This document shows, piece by piece, positions 55,872 to 64,000 of a stretch of 64,000 nt of DNA. Source of the DNA: Sphingomonas sinipercae. Lineage in GTDB: Bacteria; Pseudomonadota; Alphaproteobacteria; Sphingomonadales; Sphingomonadaceae. The DNA lies in NCBI RefSeq assembly GCF_011302055.1, contig NZ_CP049871.1, forward strand, positions 1,756,501-1,820,500. The letters run 5' to 3'. The notes under the pieces were generated by a model. The model was not told where the DNA came from, did no database searches, and was given only the letters and a program-made list of their open reading frames with translations. Both the position numbers and the translations under genes were made by a program. Numbering within the stretch: position 1 is the stretch's first letter; the number at the start of each line of letters is the position of its first letter.

Positions 55872-58201
55872 ACGAAGCCGAGACTCGCGCCGAGCTGATC
55901 GATCCCGCGTTCCATGCCGCCGGCTGGGGCGTGGTGGCGGACAGCCGGACTCGGCGGGAAGTGATCGCGCCGGGGCGGATCATGGGCGGCGGCAAGCGCG
56001 CGGCGGCGAAGTCGGCCGATTATGTCCTGACCTATCGCAACACCAAGCTGGCGGTGGTTGAGGCCAAGGCAGCCACGAAGAGCTACACTGAGGGCGTCGG
56101 GCAGGCGAAGGATTATGCCCAGTGCCTGCAAACCCGCTTTGCCTTCGCCACAAATGGTAAAGACATCTGGCGGATCGACCTGAAGACCGGCTCGGAAGGG
56201 ATGGTCGAAATCTGGCCGACACCTGACGAATTGTGGGCCGACACATTCGCCGAAGCCAACCTGTGGCGTGACCGGTTCGCGGCGGTGCCGCTGCAGACCG
56301 ACGGGCGGTTCGAGCCCCGCTATTACCAATATAACGCGATCCAGAAGGCGCTCGATGCGATCGCGAGCGGCAAGGACCGTATCCTGCTCACCCTCGCCAC
56401 CGGTACTGGCAAGACGGTCATTGCCTTCCAGCTGGCGTGGAAGCTGTTCCACGCGCGATGGAACATTCAGGATTGGAAAAGCGACGGCACGCCCACGCGG
56501 CGGCCGCGCATCCTGTTCCTTGCCGATCGTAACATATTGGCAGACCAGGCCTACAACAGCTTCGGCGCGTTCGAAGATAATGCGCTGGTTCGCATCCGCC
56601 CTGATCTGATCCGAAAGCGCGGCAGCGTGCCGAAAAACGGCAGCATCTTCTTCACCATCTTCCAGTCCGTGATGACCGACACCGGAAGCGAGGAAGAGCC
56701 GGCCTTCAACTATCAGGACTATCCGCCCGACTTCTTCGATTGCGTAATCATCGACGAATGCCACCGCGCCGGGGCCAAGGACGGCAGCGAATGGCGGGCG
56801 ATCCTCGAATATTTCGCGCCGGCGGTGCAGATCGGCCTCACCGCCACGCCCAAACGCAGGGACAATGTCGATACCTACGCCTATTTCGGCGAGCCGGTTT
56901 ACACCTATTCGCTGAAGCAGGGCATCGAGGACGGCTATCTAACGCCGTTCAAGGTGCAGCAGATCGGCACCACGATCGACGATTATCTCTACACGCCGGA
57001 CGACGAAATCCTTTCCGGCGAGGTGGTCGAGGGCAAGCGCTACAAGGAGTCGGACTTCAACAAGTCGATCTTCATCCGTGAGCGCGAAGCCTATCGCGTG
57101 AAGACGTTCATGGACATGATCGACCAGAAGCAAAAGACGCTCGTCTTCTGCGCGACGCAGGAACATGCCGGGCTGATCCGCGACCTGATTAATCAGGTGA
57201 AGACCAGCACCAACCCGAACTACTGCGTTCGTGTGACCGCCAACGACGGCGCGCTCGGCGAACAGCACCTCCGGACCTTCCAGGATAACGACAAGACCGT
57301 CCCGACGATCCTCACTACCAGCCAGAAGCTTTCGACCGGCGTCGACGCCCGGAACGTCCGCAACATCGTCCTGCTCCGCCCTGTCAATTCGATGATCGAG
57401 TTCAAGCAGATCGTTGGGCGCGGAACCCGCCTTTTCGACGGCAAGGACTATTTCACGATTTACGATTTCGTGAAGGCGTACGAGCACTTCAACGATCCCG
57501 AATGGGACGGGGAGCCGCTCGAGCCACCCGCGAAACCCGCGCCTGGCGAACTGAATCCCGACGACCCTGCACCGCCTGCCGATCCCGACGAGTTAGCACC
57601 GAAACGCGAGATGCTTGTCGTAAAGCTGGCCGACGGGAAGGAACGCAAGTTTCAGCACATGAGTGCGACCACTTTCTGGGGTCCAAACGGCAAACCCGTT
57701 TCCGCCTCGCAGTTTGTCGAGGCGCTCTTCGGCGTGTTACCCGAGCTGTTCCAGAACGAAGCCGAGCTTCGCCGCATCTGGGGCGACCCCGACACCCGCA
57801 AAAAGCTGCTTGGCGGCCTCGCAGAGCGTGGCTTCACGCGTGACCAGCTGGAGAACGTTCGCACCATTATTGACGCCGAGGCGAGCGACCTGTTCGACGT
57901 CTTGGCCTATGTTGCCTATTTGCGTGCGCCGGAAACGCGCATGGAACGCGTCGCGTCGAAGCGGTTCGATATTCTAAACGGAATGCCGGACGCGCAGCAG
58001 GAATTTCTCGATTTCGTGCTTTCGCAATATGTTGCCGAAGGGGAGGACGAGCTCGATCTTGAAAAGCTGCCTACACTTCTCAACGTGAAGTACGGCAGCG
58101 CCTCAGATGGACTCAAGCGCCTCGGCGCGACTGTGACGGAAGTGCAGTCGGCCTTTAGAGGTTTCCAGGGTAAGCTCTACGCAAAGCAACCCCGACAATA
58201 A
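55868..58201 (+). CDS. hsdR: Type I restriction endonuclease HsdR (EcoEI-like)
   Basis: 777 residues. N-terminal nuclease region (YVLTYRNTKLAVVEAKA, D-E-x-K pattern), then DEAD-like translocase motifs: LATGTGKTVIAFQLAW, VIIDECHRAG, GLTATPKR, and motif VI IVGRGTRLFDG. A C-terminal EcoEI_R-type region follows. It translocates DNA and cuts away from unmethylated sites. Size fits the shorter EcoEI family rather than EcoKI. Confidence 0.95.
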   Translation: MNEAETRAELIDPAFHAAGWGVVADSRTRREVIAPGRIMGGGKRAAAKSADYVLTYRNTKLAVVEAKAATKSYTEGVGQAKDYAQCLQTRFAFATNGKDIWRIDLKTGSEGMVEIWPTPDELWADTFAEANLWRDRFAAVPLQTDGRFEPRYYQYNAIQKALDAIASGKDRILLTLATGTGKTVIAFQLAWKLFHARWNIQDWKSDGTPTRRPRILFLADRNILADQAYNSFGAFEDNALVRIRPDLIRKRGSVPKNGSIFFTIFQSVMTDTGSEEEPAFNYQDYPPDFFDCVIIDECHRAGAKDGSEWRAILEYFAPAVQIGLTATPKRRDNVDTYAYFGEPVYTYSLKQGIEDGYLTPFKVQQIGTTIDDYLYTPDDEILSGEVVEGKRYKESDFNKSIFIREREAYRVKTFMDMIDQKQKTLVFCATQEHAGLIRDLINQVKTSTNPNYCVRVTANDGALGEQHLRTFQDNDKTVPTILTTSQKLSTGVDARNVRNIVLLRPVNSMIEFKQIVGRGTRLFDGKDYFTIYDFVKAYEHFNDPEWDGEPLEPPAKPAPGELNPDDPAPPADPDELAPKREMLVVKLADGKERKFQHMSATTFWGPNGKPVSASQFVEALFGVLPELFQNEAELRRIWGDPDTRKKLLGGLAERGFTRDQLENVRTIIDAEASDLFDVLAYVAYLRAPETRMERVASKRFDILNGMPDAQQEFLDFVLSQYVAEGEDELDLEKLPTLLNVKYGSASDGLKRLGATVTEVQSAFRGFQGKLYAKQPRQ

Positions 58202-58309
58202 GCTGTCCTACAGCCCCCCTCTTCTGCCACGCTTCCGCGATGGCGCCACCCCGTTCACGCTTGCTCCAGGCGCCGCCTGTCCGCCGTCGCCGACCCTCCG
58301 CATCCCCGC

Positions 58310-58357
58310 TTAAAGTCACGAAAAAGCTGCACGACCGCGTGACTTTAGTGACTTTAA
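58310..58357. repeat. Three copies of TAAAGTCAC in inverted and direct array
   Basis: TTAAAGTCAC at 58310-58319 is repeated as its inverse complement CGTGACTTTA (58338-58347) and again directly after as GTGACTTTAA (58348-58357). The three 9-base units are identical. They lie 72 bases before the secreted-protein start, so they may be operator sites or the ends of a small mobile element. Region 58202-58428 holds no other feature. Confidence 0.7.
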
Positions 58358-58428
58358 GGGCCCTTCTCACCCGTGCGCTTCTGGGTCATGACGCGCGCTT
58401 CGAGAATCGATCCGGGGGGAGTTCAATC

Positions 58429-58977
58429 GTGAACCGAATGCTCGCTGGCCTCGCCGCCGCCGCCTTCGCCGTCACCGCTTTCGCCGCTGCGCCGGCCGGG
58501 GCCGCTGCTCCTGCCGGGGCTGCCGCGTCGCTGGCCAAGGTCGACGGCGACCGTTTCACCGTCGTCATGCCGGGCTCGCCCGAGCGCATTTCGAACACGG
58601 TCGAAATCGGCGCCGGCACGGTGGCGACGCAGGCCTATACGGTGACGGAGGACGGCGTGATCTATTCGATCAGCACCGCCGATTACCCCGCCGCCGTCGT
58701 GGCCAAGCGGCCGGTCGAGGATATCCTCGACGAAGCCCGCAACGGGCTGACGAACCAGCTCAAGGGCACGGTCAAATCGGAAATCCCGATCCGCATCGGC
58801 ACCCCGAAGGGCGGCCAGCCGGGGCGCGAGTTCATGATCGCGTCCGACAATGGCGAGCTGAAGGCGCGGGCGGCAGTAATCGGCAACCGGCTGTACACCT
58901 TGCTGGTGCTGTACAACCCGGCGGTCGGGGCGCCGAACCGCGACGCCTTCCTCACTTCGCTGAAGCTGAAGCCGTAG
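58429..58977 (+). CDS. Secreted protein, function unknown
   Basis: 182 residues from a GTG at 58429 with GGGGGA site nine bases before. A signal peptide with an Ala-rich repeat (PAGAAAPAGAAA) is followed by a globular domain: GDRFTVVMPGSPERISNTVE, TVTEDGVIYSISTADYPAA, and KGGQPGREFMIASDNGELKA. The arrangement resembles PsbP/Mog1-like folds, but no family is assigned. It belongs to the sequence separating hsdR from rplK. Confidence 0.75.
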   Translation: MNRMLAGLAAAAFAVTAFAAAPAGAAAPAGAAASLAKVDGDRFTVVMPGSPERISNTVEIGAGTVATQAYTVTEDGVIYSISTADYPAAVVAKRPVEDILDEARNGLTNQLKGTVKSEIPIRIGTPKGGQPGREFMIASDNGELKARAAVIGNRLYTLLVLYNPAVGAPNRDAFLTSLKLKP

Positions 58978-59043
58978 CGCGACGCCCTTCCCTTCGGCGA
59001 CCGCCTGCGCTAAAGGCGCCGCCTTCCGGACAATCGGAAACCG

Positions 59044-59088
59044 TTGCGGGAGGCTGGCCCCTGGGCTGGCCGCTGGAACCGCTAAACT
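59044..59088 (+). promoter_or_regulatory. Candidate L1-responsive leader of rplK-rplA
   Basis: GCGGGAGGCTGG, a GC-rich stem-loop and AACCGC lie about 55-95 bases before rplK, resembling the known L1 repressor site in other bacteria. Sequence match is by eye only, and no structure calculation was possible. Confidence 0.3.
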
Positions 59089-59094
59089 TGAGCC

Positions 59095-59121
59095 GTTTGC
59101 CGAGATGTATCGAAGGCAAAC
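59095..59121. repeat. Palindromic intergenic element (GAG...TCGA loop), right of island
   Basis: Seven-base arms (59095-59101, 59115-59121) around GAGATGTATCGAA. The loop shares GAG...TCGA with the element at 52911-52935 while arm sequence is different but still paired. Confidence 0.45.
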
Positions 59122-59139
59122 CACAAAAGAGTGAGTTAA

Positions 59140-59571
59140 ATGGCTAAGAAAATTACCGGCTATATCAAGCTGCAGGTGCCCGCGGGCACCGCCAACCCGT
59201 CGCCGCCGATCGGGCCGGCGCTGGGTCAGCGCGGCGTCAACATCATGGAATTCTGCAAGGCGTTCAACGCCGCCACGCAGGAGCTTGAAAAGGGCGCGCC
59301 GATCCCGACCGTGATCACCGTCTATGCGGACCGCAGCTTCTCGTTCGCGACCAAGACCCCGCCGGCTTCGTTCCTGCTGAAGAAAGCGGCGAACCTGAAG
59401 TCGGGCTCGAAGGAGCCGGGCAAGGTGTCCGCGGGCACCATCAAGCGCTCGAAGCTGTCGGAAATCGCGGAGGTCAAGATGAAGGACCTCAACGCCAACG
59501 ACATCGAATCGGCGACCAAGATCATCGAAGGCTCCGCCCGCGCGATGGGCCTCCAGGTTGTGGAGGGCTAA
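59140..59571 (+). CDS. rplK: 50S ribosomal protein L11
   Basis: 143 residues. [20 protein letters not shown] and [20 protein letters not shown] are the N-terminal domain; the C-terminal RNA-binding domain includes [20 protein letters not shown]. It binds 23S rRNA at the GTPase centre. rplA follows after four bases. Unusually nusG is not directly upstream. Confidence 0.97.
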   Translation: MAKKITGYIKLQVPAGTANPSPPIGPALGQRGVNIMEFCKAFNAATQELEKGAPIPTVITVYADRSFSFATKTPPASFLLKKAANLKSGSKEPGKVSAGTIKRSKLSEIAEVKMKDLNANDIESATKIIEGSARAMGLQVVEG

Positions 59572-59575
59572 GGAC

Positions 59576-60274
59576 ATGGCAAAGCTGACCAAGAAGCAGA
59601 AGTCGCTGGCCGGCGCGGTCGACCGCGAAAAGCTGTACGGCGTCGATGAAGCGATCGCGCTGGTGAAGTCCAACGCCACCGCCAAGTTCGACGAGACAGT
59701 CGAAGTCGCGCTCAACCTGGGCGTCGACCCGCGTCACGCCGACCAGATGGTGCGCGGCGTCGTCTCGCTGCCCAAGGGCACTGGCAAGGACGTCCGGGTC
59801 GCGGTGTTCGCCAAGGGCGACAAGGCCGACGAAGCCCGTGCCGCCGGCGCCGAAGTCGTCGGTGCGGAAGACCTGATGCAGGAAATCCAGGACGGCAAGA
59901 GCGACTTCGACCGCGTCATCGCCACGCCCGACATGATGGGTGTCGTCGGCCGCCTCGGCAAGGTGCTCGGCCCCAAGGGCATGATGCCGAACCCGAAGCT
60001 CGGCACCGTCACGCCGAACGTCGGCGAAGCGGTCAAGGCCGCCAAGTCGGGCCAGGTCGAATTCCGCGTCGAAAAGGCAGGCATCATCCATGCCGGCATC
60101 GGCAAGGCGAGCTTCCCGGAAGCCGACATCCGCGCCAACTTCGACGCCTTCGTCGACGCCATCGTCAAGGCCAAGCCGACCGGCTCGAAGGGCAAATATG
60201 TTAAGAAGGTCGCCGTCAGCTCCTCGATGGGGCCGGGCGTAAAGGTCGCGCTGGAAGAAATCCCGGGCGTCTAA
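59576..60274 (+). CDS. rplA: 50S ribosomal protein L1
   Basis: 232 residues from ATG 59576 ([13 protein letters not shown]). [36 protein letters not shown] and the C-terminal [20 protein letters not shown] are typical L1. It also serves as translational repressor of rplK-rplA in other bacteria. rplJ and rplL do not follow; a terminator and an opposite-strand gene do. Confidence 0.97.
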   Translation: MAKLTKKQKSLAGAVDREKLYGVDEAIALVKSNATAKFDETVEVALNLGVDPRHADQMVRGVVSLPKGTGKDVRVAVFAKGDKADEARAAGAEVVGAEDLMQEIQDGKSDFDRVIATPDMMGVVGRLGKVLGPKGMMPNPKLGTVTPNVGEAVKAAKSGQVEFRVEKAGIIHAGIGKASFPEADIRANFDAFVDAIVKAKPTGSKGKYVKKVAVSSSMGPGVKVALEEIPGV

Positions 60275-60327
60275 GCCGAGCTGCCGACCGCAGTGACGGC
60301 GGCGCGCCAAGGCGCGGCGCCGGAGCA

Positions 60328-60407
60328 GCGGGAGAGCTAGCGAGGCTCGGCCGACCTGCCCTGAAAGGGACAGGATCGACGGCACGGGATTTACTCCCGT
60401 GACGGCC
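60328..60407 (+). repeat. Composite hairpin element, copy D
   Basis: The conserved flank GACAGGATCGACG (60369-60381) is followed by a hairpin at 60383-60401 (7 bp, loop TTTAC). The 5' part is enlarged and less regular than in copies A-C. It is downstream of rplA, in the same orientation as the gene. Confidence 0.65.
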
Positions 60408-60417
60408 ACGACAAGAG

Positions 60418-60451
60418 AAAGGGCCGGAGCGCTAGTCGCCCCGGCCCTTTT
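60418..60451. terminator. Bidirectional terminator after rplA
   Basis: Symmetric 10-bp inverted repeat (60418-60427 and 60441-60450) with A-rich and T-rich flanks; a run of four T follows on the plus strand. It separates rplA from the convergent M16 peptidase gene. Confidence 0.85.
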
Positions 60452-60456
60452 CGATT

Positions 60457-63291
60457 CTACTTGCGCGCCGAGGCGGTCGCGAGGTCGAGCTGGTCGGCCT
60501 CCACCAGCTCCACGTTCGGGCGGATTGCCCGCAGCTTGTCGATGAACTTCGCGGCATCGCCGACGATGACAATGCTGATGTTCTCCGGCTTGACGATCTG
60601 CGCCATCGACGCCGTCGCCCCCGCACCCGTCACCGCCGCGACGCGGTCCGGATAGGCAAGCACTTCCGTCGGCTCGAGGCCGCGCAGCAGCGCGCTTGCC
60701 ACCTGGCCGTTGAAGCCGGCGCTGGTCTGCATCGACCGCTGGTAGCTTCCGGTCAGCAGCGTCTTGCGGTTTTCCACCTGCTTCGCATCGAGCGGTTGCG
60801 CGCCGATCCGCTGGAGCTCGTCGAGGAAGATCTTGGCGACCTCCGCGGCGCTTTCATTCTTGGTCTGGGCCGAGGCGACCAACGTGCCGACGTCCCGCTG
60901 CGCCGAAAGCCCGCTATAAGCACCGTAGCTGAGCGCGCGCTTGACCCGGATTTCCTCGAACAAGCGCCCGGTCGACGTTCCGCCGAGCACCGAATTGGCC
61001 AGCAGCGCGTCGTAATAGGCGCGGTCGGCGCGGGACAGGCCGCGGGCGACGGCATAGACCGCCGCCTGGCCGGAGCCGGGCAGGTTGACGACCAGCGTCC
61101 GCGCCGGAAGCGCCGACCCGGCAAGCGCCTGCGGCTGGGCCGGGGCCGATCCGGCCACCTTCCAGTCGCCGAACGCCGATTCCGCGATCTTCCGCGCTTC
61201 GGCCGCGTCGATGCCGCCGGACACGAGCACGGTCGTCAGTTCCGGCCGCCACCATGCCTGACGGAAGGCGAGCAGGTCGCCGCGGGTCAGCCCGGCCAGG
61301 CTTGCCGGCGTGCCGCCGCCGATCGAGCCGTAAGGGGCATTGCCGTAGACCACCGGGTTGACCAGCATTCCCGCCAGCGCTCCGGGCTCCTTGAGGGAGA
61401 TGCTCAGGCCATCGAGCGCGCGCTTGCGCTCACGGGCAAAGTCCTCCTCCGGGAAGCTCGCGTTGCGGACGATGTCCGACAGCACTTCGCTGGCCTGCCC
61501 AAGCGTCGCCGCCGGCGCGGTCAGCGAGATATAGGTGCCGTCGGTGGCCGCCGAGGCCGAGAGCGAGGCGCCGAGGCGCTCAAGCCGGGCGGCAATCTGG
61601 TCGGCGCTTTGCGTCGCCGTCCCCTTGCTGGCGATCGCCGCGGCAAGGTTGGCCAGACCAGCCTTGGCGCGCGGGTCGGTCGCCGAGCCGGCGCCGATCA
61701 GCACCGTCATTGTCGTCAACGGCACGTTGCCGGTGCGCGCGGAAATGAAGCGGATGCCGTTGCCGAGACGTTCGTCGGTGACTTGCGGGGCAACGTAGGC
61801 GACCCGTTCGCCCGGCCCGGGCAGCGGATCCCGATCGGCTTCGGCGCGAAGCTGGTTGGGCTTGCCGGTTGCCGCCGGCGGCGTGCTGAACTTTGGCAGC
61901 GGGGTCGGGTTCGCCCAACCCTTTGGATCGCCGTCGCCCTTCACGTAGCGAAGCTGGATCCGCTTGGCGGGGCTAAGGTAGGTCTTCGCCACCCGAAGCA
62001 CGTCGGCCGGAGTCACTCGCGCGATCGCGGCCAGGCGCTTGTCCGCATGGCGCGGATCGCCAGTGCGGACGTAAGCTTCGCCGAGTTCGAATGCGCGGCC
62101 CGAAAAGGTCTCCCGCTCCGCCAGGGAACCGGCCAGCAGTTCGTTCTTAGCTTCCATCACTTCGGCTGCGGTCGGCGGCGTAGTGCGCAACCGGGCAAGC
62201 GCCTTGTCGAGCTCGGTCGCAACGACGGCCTGGTCCTTCCCGCCGGCGACAAAGCCGTAAACGGAAAGCACGCTCTGCTCTTCGATCGTATAGAGACCGG
62301 TCCCCGCCTCGGTGGTGAGGCCCGGCTTCACCAGCGCGGCGTCCAGCCGATTATTGTCGCCGGCGGACAGGATCGCGTCGAGAACCTCGAGCGCCGCCAT
62401 GTCGGGGTGGGCCGCCGCGGGCAGCCGGAATGCGCTTCCGACCAGCGGCAGCGGGACGTTGGGCCCGGTGGCGGTGACCGTGCGCGGCTTGACCGGCGTG
62501 TCCTTGGTCCGGATCGCCAGCGGGATTGCCCGCGCCCGACGCGGAATGTTGGCGAAATAACGGTCGATCAGAGCGTTCAGCTCGGCCGGCTTGAAGTTGC
62601 CGGACACGATTAGAGTCGCCGTATCCGGACCATAGAAAGCCTGGTGGAAGGCGCGCGCGTCCTCCAGCGTTGCATTGTCGAGATCCTGGATGCTGCCGAT
62701 GGTCGGCCGCCGGTGGGGCAAGACGTTGAAGATGTTCTCGCCGATCGCGAAGTTGAAGAACCGGCCGTAGGGGGGTGCCAGCACGCGTTGGCGAAGCTCC
62801 TCCTTGACCACTCCGCGCTCGGTTTCGAACACTTCCTTGTCGACGACCGGGCGCGCCATCCGCTCGGCGTGGGTCCACAACATCCGCTCGAGATATTCGG
62901 CGGGCACGATCTCGTAATAATTGGTCCGGTCGTACCAGGTCGAAGCGTTGCGGGTGCCGCCGATGTCGTCGACCATCCCGTTGATCGCATTGTAGGGCAT
63001 GTTGACCGTCTTGCGGCTCAGGATGTGCTCGAACAGGTGCGCAAAACCGGAGCGGCCGGCGGGATCGTGCTTCGATCCGACCTCATACCACATCGACACC
63101 ATCACGTTGGGCGTCGAGGTGTCGCGGATCGCGATGACCTTCAGCCCATTCTTCAGCGAGCGCTGGGTGAATTGGGTCGGCGGGACCTTGGGCGTCGTCG
63201 CCGCGGCCGGGGCGGCAACGGCGATTGCAGGCCAGGCCGTGCCGCTCATCGAAACCGCAAGGAAGCAGGAAATCAGGCAGGTCGATCGCAT
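60457..63291 (-). CDS. M16-family zinc metallopeptidase, exported
   Basis: 944 residues from the ATG at 63289-63291, giving a signal peptide (SCFLAVSMSGTAWPAIAVAA). Two M16 halves: the first carries the inverted zinc motif HLFEH (His85, Glu88, His89) with downstream acidic ligand near ETERGVVKEE; the second, non-catalytic half repeats the fold. Such two-domain proteins act as clam-shell peptidases in the periplasm. The convergent terminator after rplA ends the transcript. Confidence 0.93.
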   Translation of the reverse strand: MRSTCLISCFLAVSMSGTAWPAIAVAAPAAATTPKVPPTQFTQRSLKNGLKVIAIRDTSTPNVMVSMWYEVGSKHDPAGRSGFAHLFEHILSRKTVNMPYNAINGMVDDIGGTRNASTWYDRTNYYEIVPAEYLERMLWTHAERMARPVVDKEVFETERGVVKEELRQRVLAPPYGRFFNFAIGENIFNVLPHRRPTIGSIQDLDNATLEDARAFHQAFYGPDTATLIVSGNFKPAELNALIDRYFANIPRRARAIPLAIRTKDTPVKPRTVTATGPNVPLPLVGSAFRLPAAAHPDMAALEVLDAILSAGDNNRLDAALVKPGLTTEAGTGLYTIEEQSVLSVYGFVAGGKDQAVVATELDKALARLRTTPPTAAEVMEAKNELLAGSLAERETFSGRAFELGEAYVRTGDPRHADKRLAAIARVTPADVLRVAKTYLSPAKRIQLRYVKGDGDPKGWANPTPLPKFSTPPAATGKPNQLRAEADRDPLPGPGERVAYVAPQVTDERLGNGIRFISARTGNVPLTTMTVLIGAGSATDPRAKAGLANLAAAIASKGTATQSADQIAARLERLGASLSASAATDGTYISLTAPAATLGQASEVLSDIVRNASFPEEDFARERKRALDGLSISLKEPGALAGMLVNPVVYGNAPYGSIGGGTPASLAGLTRGDLLAFRQAWWRPELTTVLVSGGIDAAEARKIAESAFGDWKVAGSAPAQPQALAGSALPARTLVVNLPGSGQAAVYAVARGLSRADRAYYDALLANSVLGGTSTGRLFEEIRVKRALSYGAYSGLSAQRDVGTLVASAQTKNESAAEVAKIFLDELQRIGAQPLDAKQVENRKTLLTGSYQRSMQTSAGFNGQVASALLRGLEPTEVLAYPDRVAAVTGAGATASMAQIVKPENISIVIVGDAAKFIDKLRAIRPNVELVEADQLDLATASARK

Positions 63292-63431
63292 TCGAAAACC
63301 CCTCTTGGAAGCGTGCGTCACCGTGGGACACGGGCACGGTCCAGGCAACCGGCATTCGACCAGCGGCCGGGCATTTGGCGTGGAACTCGTCACCGCGCCC
63401 CGCGCTCTGCCTTGCGAAGCAGGAGATTCAC

Positions 63432-63689
63432 ATGCCCGACACCCGCCAAGCCACTTTGTACCGAATGGTCTTGCCCGAACATACGTGCCCGTTCGGCGTG
63501 CGCGCCAAGGCGCTGCTCGACGAAAGCGGCTTCGAGGTCGAAGATAATACCTTGGAGACCCGCGAAGCGGTCGACGCCTTCAAGGCGGAGCATGGGGTGA
63601 TGACGACGCCGCAGGTCTTCATCGACGGGGAGCGGATCGGGGGCAGCGACGATCTGGAGCAGTATCTCGCGCGCAACCGCGAAGGCTAA
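63432..63689 (+). CDS. Glutaredoxin-family protein
   Basis: 85 residues from ATG 63432 with an AGGAG site. A thioredoxin fold with active-site CPFG (monothiol, one cysteine) near residue 19, TTPQVFIDGERIGGSDDLEQYL carrying the cis-Pro and GG-D glutathione-binding residues. Only the first cysteine of the usual CPYC is present. It may handle glutathione or Fe-S clusters. Confidence 0.85.
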   Translation: MPDTRQATLYRMVLPEHTCPFGVRAKALLDESGFEVEDNTLETREAVDAFKAEHGVMTTPQVFIDGERIGGSDDLEQYLARNREG

Positions 63690-63808
63690 GCCGACCCCGT
63701 CTGTGGCCCAATTACAACAGTACTGACTCAAAACCGAAACCGGCCGCAACCTTCACCCTGCGGCTTGGTTAAGGCGGCATCCAATCAACACACGAAGGAA
63801 CTAACCAG

Positions 63809-64000
63809 ATGCGCAAGTATCTTCTTGCTGCCGTCGCGGCGGCCGCCGTCGTCGCAACCCCGGCCTTTGCCCAGAGCGGCCCTTATGCCGGCATCGAAGG
63901 CGGCGTCCTGTTCCCGCAGGACAGCAATGTCGACGCCCAGGTCGACTTCATCGACCCGACGCTGCCGAACGTCGACTACAACGACGTCCTCGATCTCGAT
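63809..64000 (+). CDS. Outer-membrane beta-barrel protein, N-terminal part
   Basis: The window ends within this gene after 64 residues. A signal peptide (KYLLAAVAAAAVVATPAFA) is followed by SGPYAGIEGGVLFPQDS, the first strand typical of OmpA-like or OmpW-like barrels (YxGIxGG). An AAGGAA site precedes the ATG. The full identity depends on the sequence beyond the window. Confidence 0.75.
   Translation, partial: MRKYLLAAVAAAAVVATPAFAQSGPYAGIEGGVLFPQDSNVDAQVDFIDPTLPNVDYNDVLDLD

Noticed and set aside
51738..59139. Genomic island integrated at tRNA-Trp with att repeats
   Set aside because: No integrase is present, the tRNA 3' end is not repeated downstream as far as can be seen, and secE and nusG still follow the tRNA.

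Overview
The window reads as a GC-rich alphaproteobacterial chromosome, most likely a sphingomonad (Sphingomonas or a close relative). The grounds are the dapA/smpB/M13 peptidase/cckA block, the accB-accC ... aat-DUF2155-NDUFA12 series, the cmk, rpsA and ihfB neighbourhood, a TIGR02300 acidic zinc-ribbon protein, HWE-type kinases and a CtrA-like box. This is inference from gene content; no database search was run. Coding density is high. Most of the window is core housekeeping sequence, with one clear accessory insertion.

Layout. 1-8.6 kb: end of oxyR facing katG, then pgsA, a lipoprotein hydrolase, an LplT-like MFS permease, a small protein with a CtrA-like box, a DUF4932 metallopeptidase and a LysR regulator. 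8.6-14.5 kb: tRNA-Leu, ihfB and rpsA with a long leader, a YjbR protein, a luciferase-like monooxygenase, an esterase and cmk. 14.6-19.6 kb: TIGR02300, a NatAB-like ABC exporter, tRNA-Ala, DUF2231 and a sorbosone dehydrogenase. 19.5-26.6 kb: M13 peptidase, cckA-type hybrid kinase and single-domain response regulator in one strand run, then smpB, a GNAT enzyme and dapA. 26.7-38.8 kb: lytic transglycosylase, greB, aspS, rnd, an SRPBCC/ArsR divergent pair, L,D-transpeptidase, OmpA, a ThDP enzyme, pcm and thiG/thiS. 38.9-49.2 kb: accBC, a MASE1-HWE kinase, a TonB-like protein, a second L,D-transpeptidase, a duplicated glycine-zipper lipoprotein, arsC, aat, DUF2155, NDUFA12, DUF192, a double cold-shock protein and recX. 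49.3-60.3 kb: acyl-AMP ligase, a two-TM channel-like protein, tRNA-Trp, secE, nusG, a type I restriction-modification operon (hsdMSR), a secreted protein, rplK and rplA. 60.4-64 kb: M16 peptidase, a glutaredoxin-like protein and the start of an outer-membrane protein.

The most unusual points are these. The hsdMSR locus sits between nusG and rplK, which are normally adjacent. Gene 3' ends carry a family of composite hairpins whose stems vary in a compensatory way, with at least four good copies in 51.0-60.4 kb and a probable fifth near 8.8 kb. A terminator-like leader hairpin lies between tRNA-Trp and secE. A 7-bp palindrome overlaps the -10 region and start codon of the ArsR gene. No CRISPR array, rRNA operon, prophage, transposase or integrase was seen. 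No gene-free stretch exceeds about 300 bases except the rpsA leader with its divergent promoter region (10971-11280).
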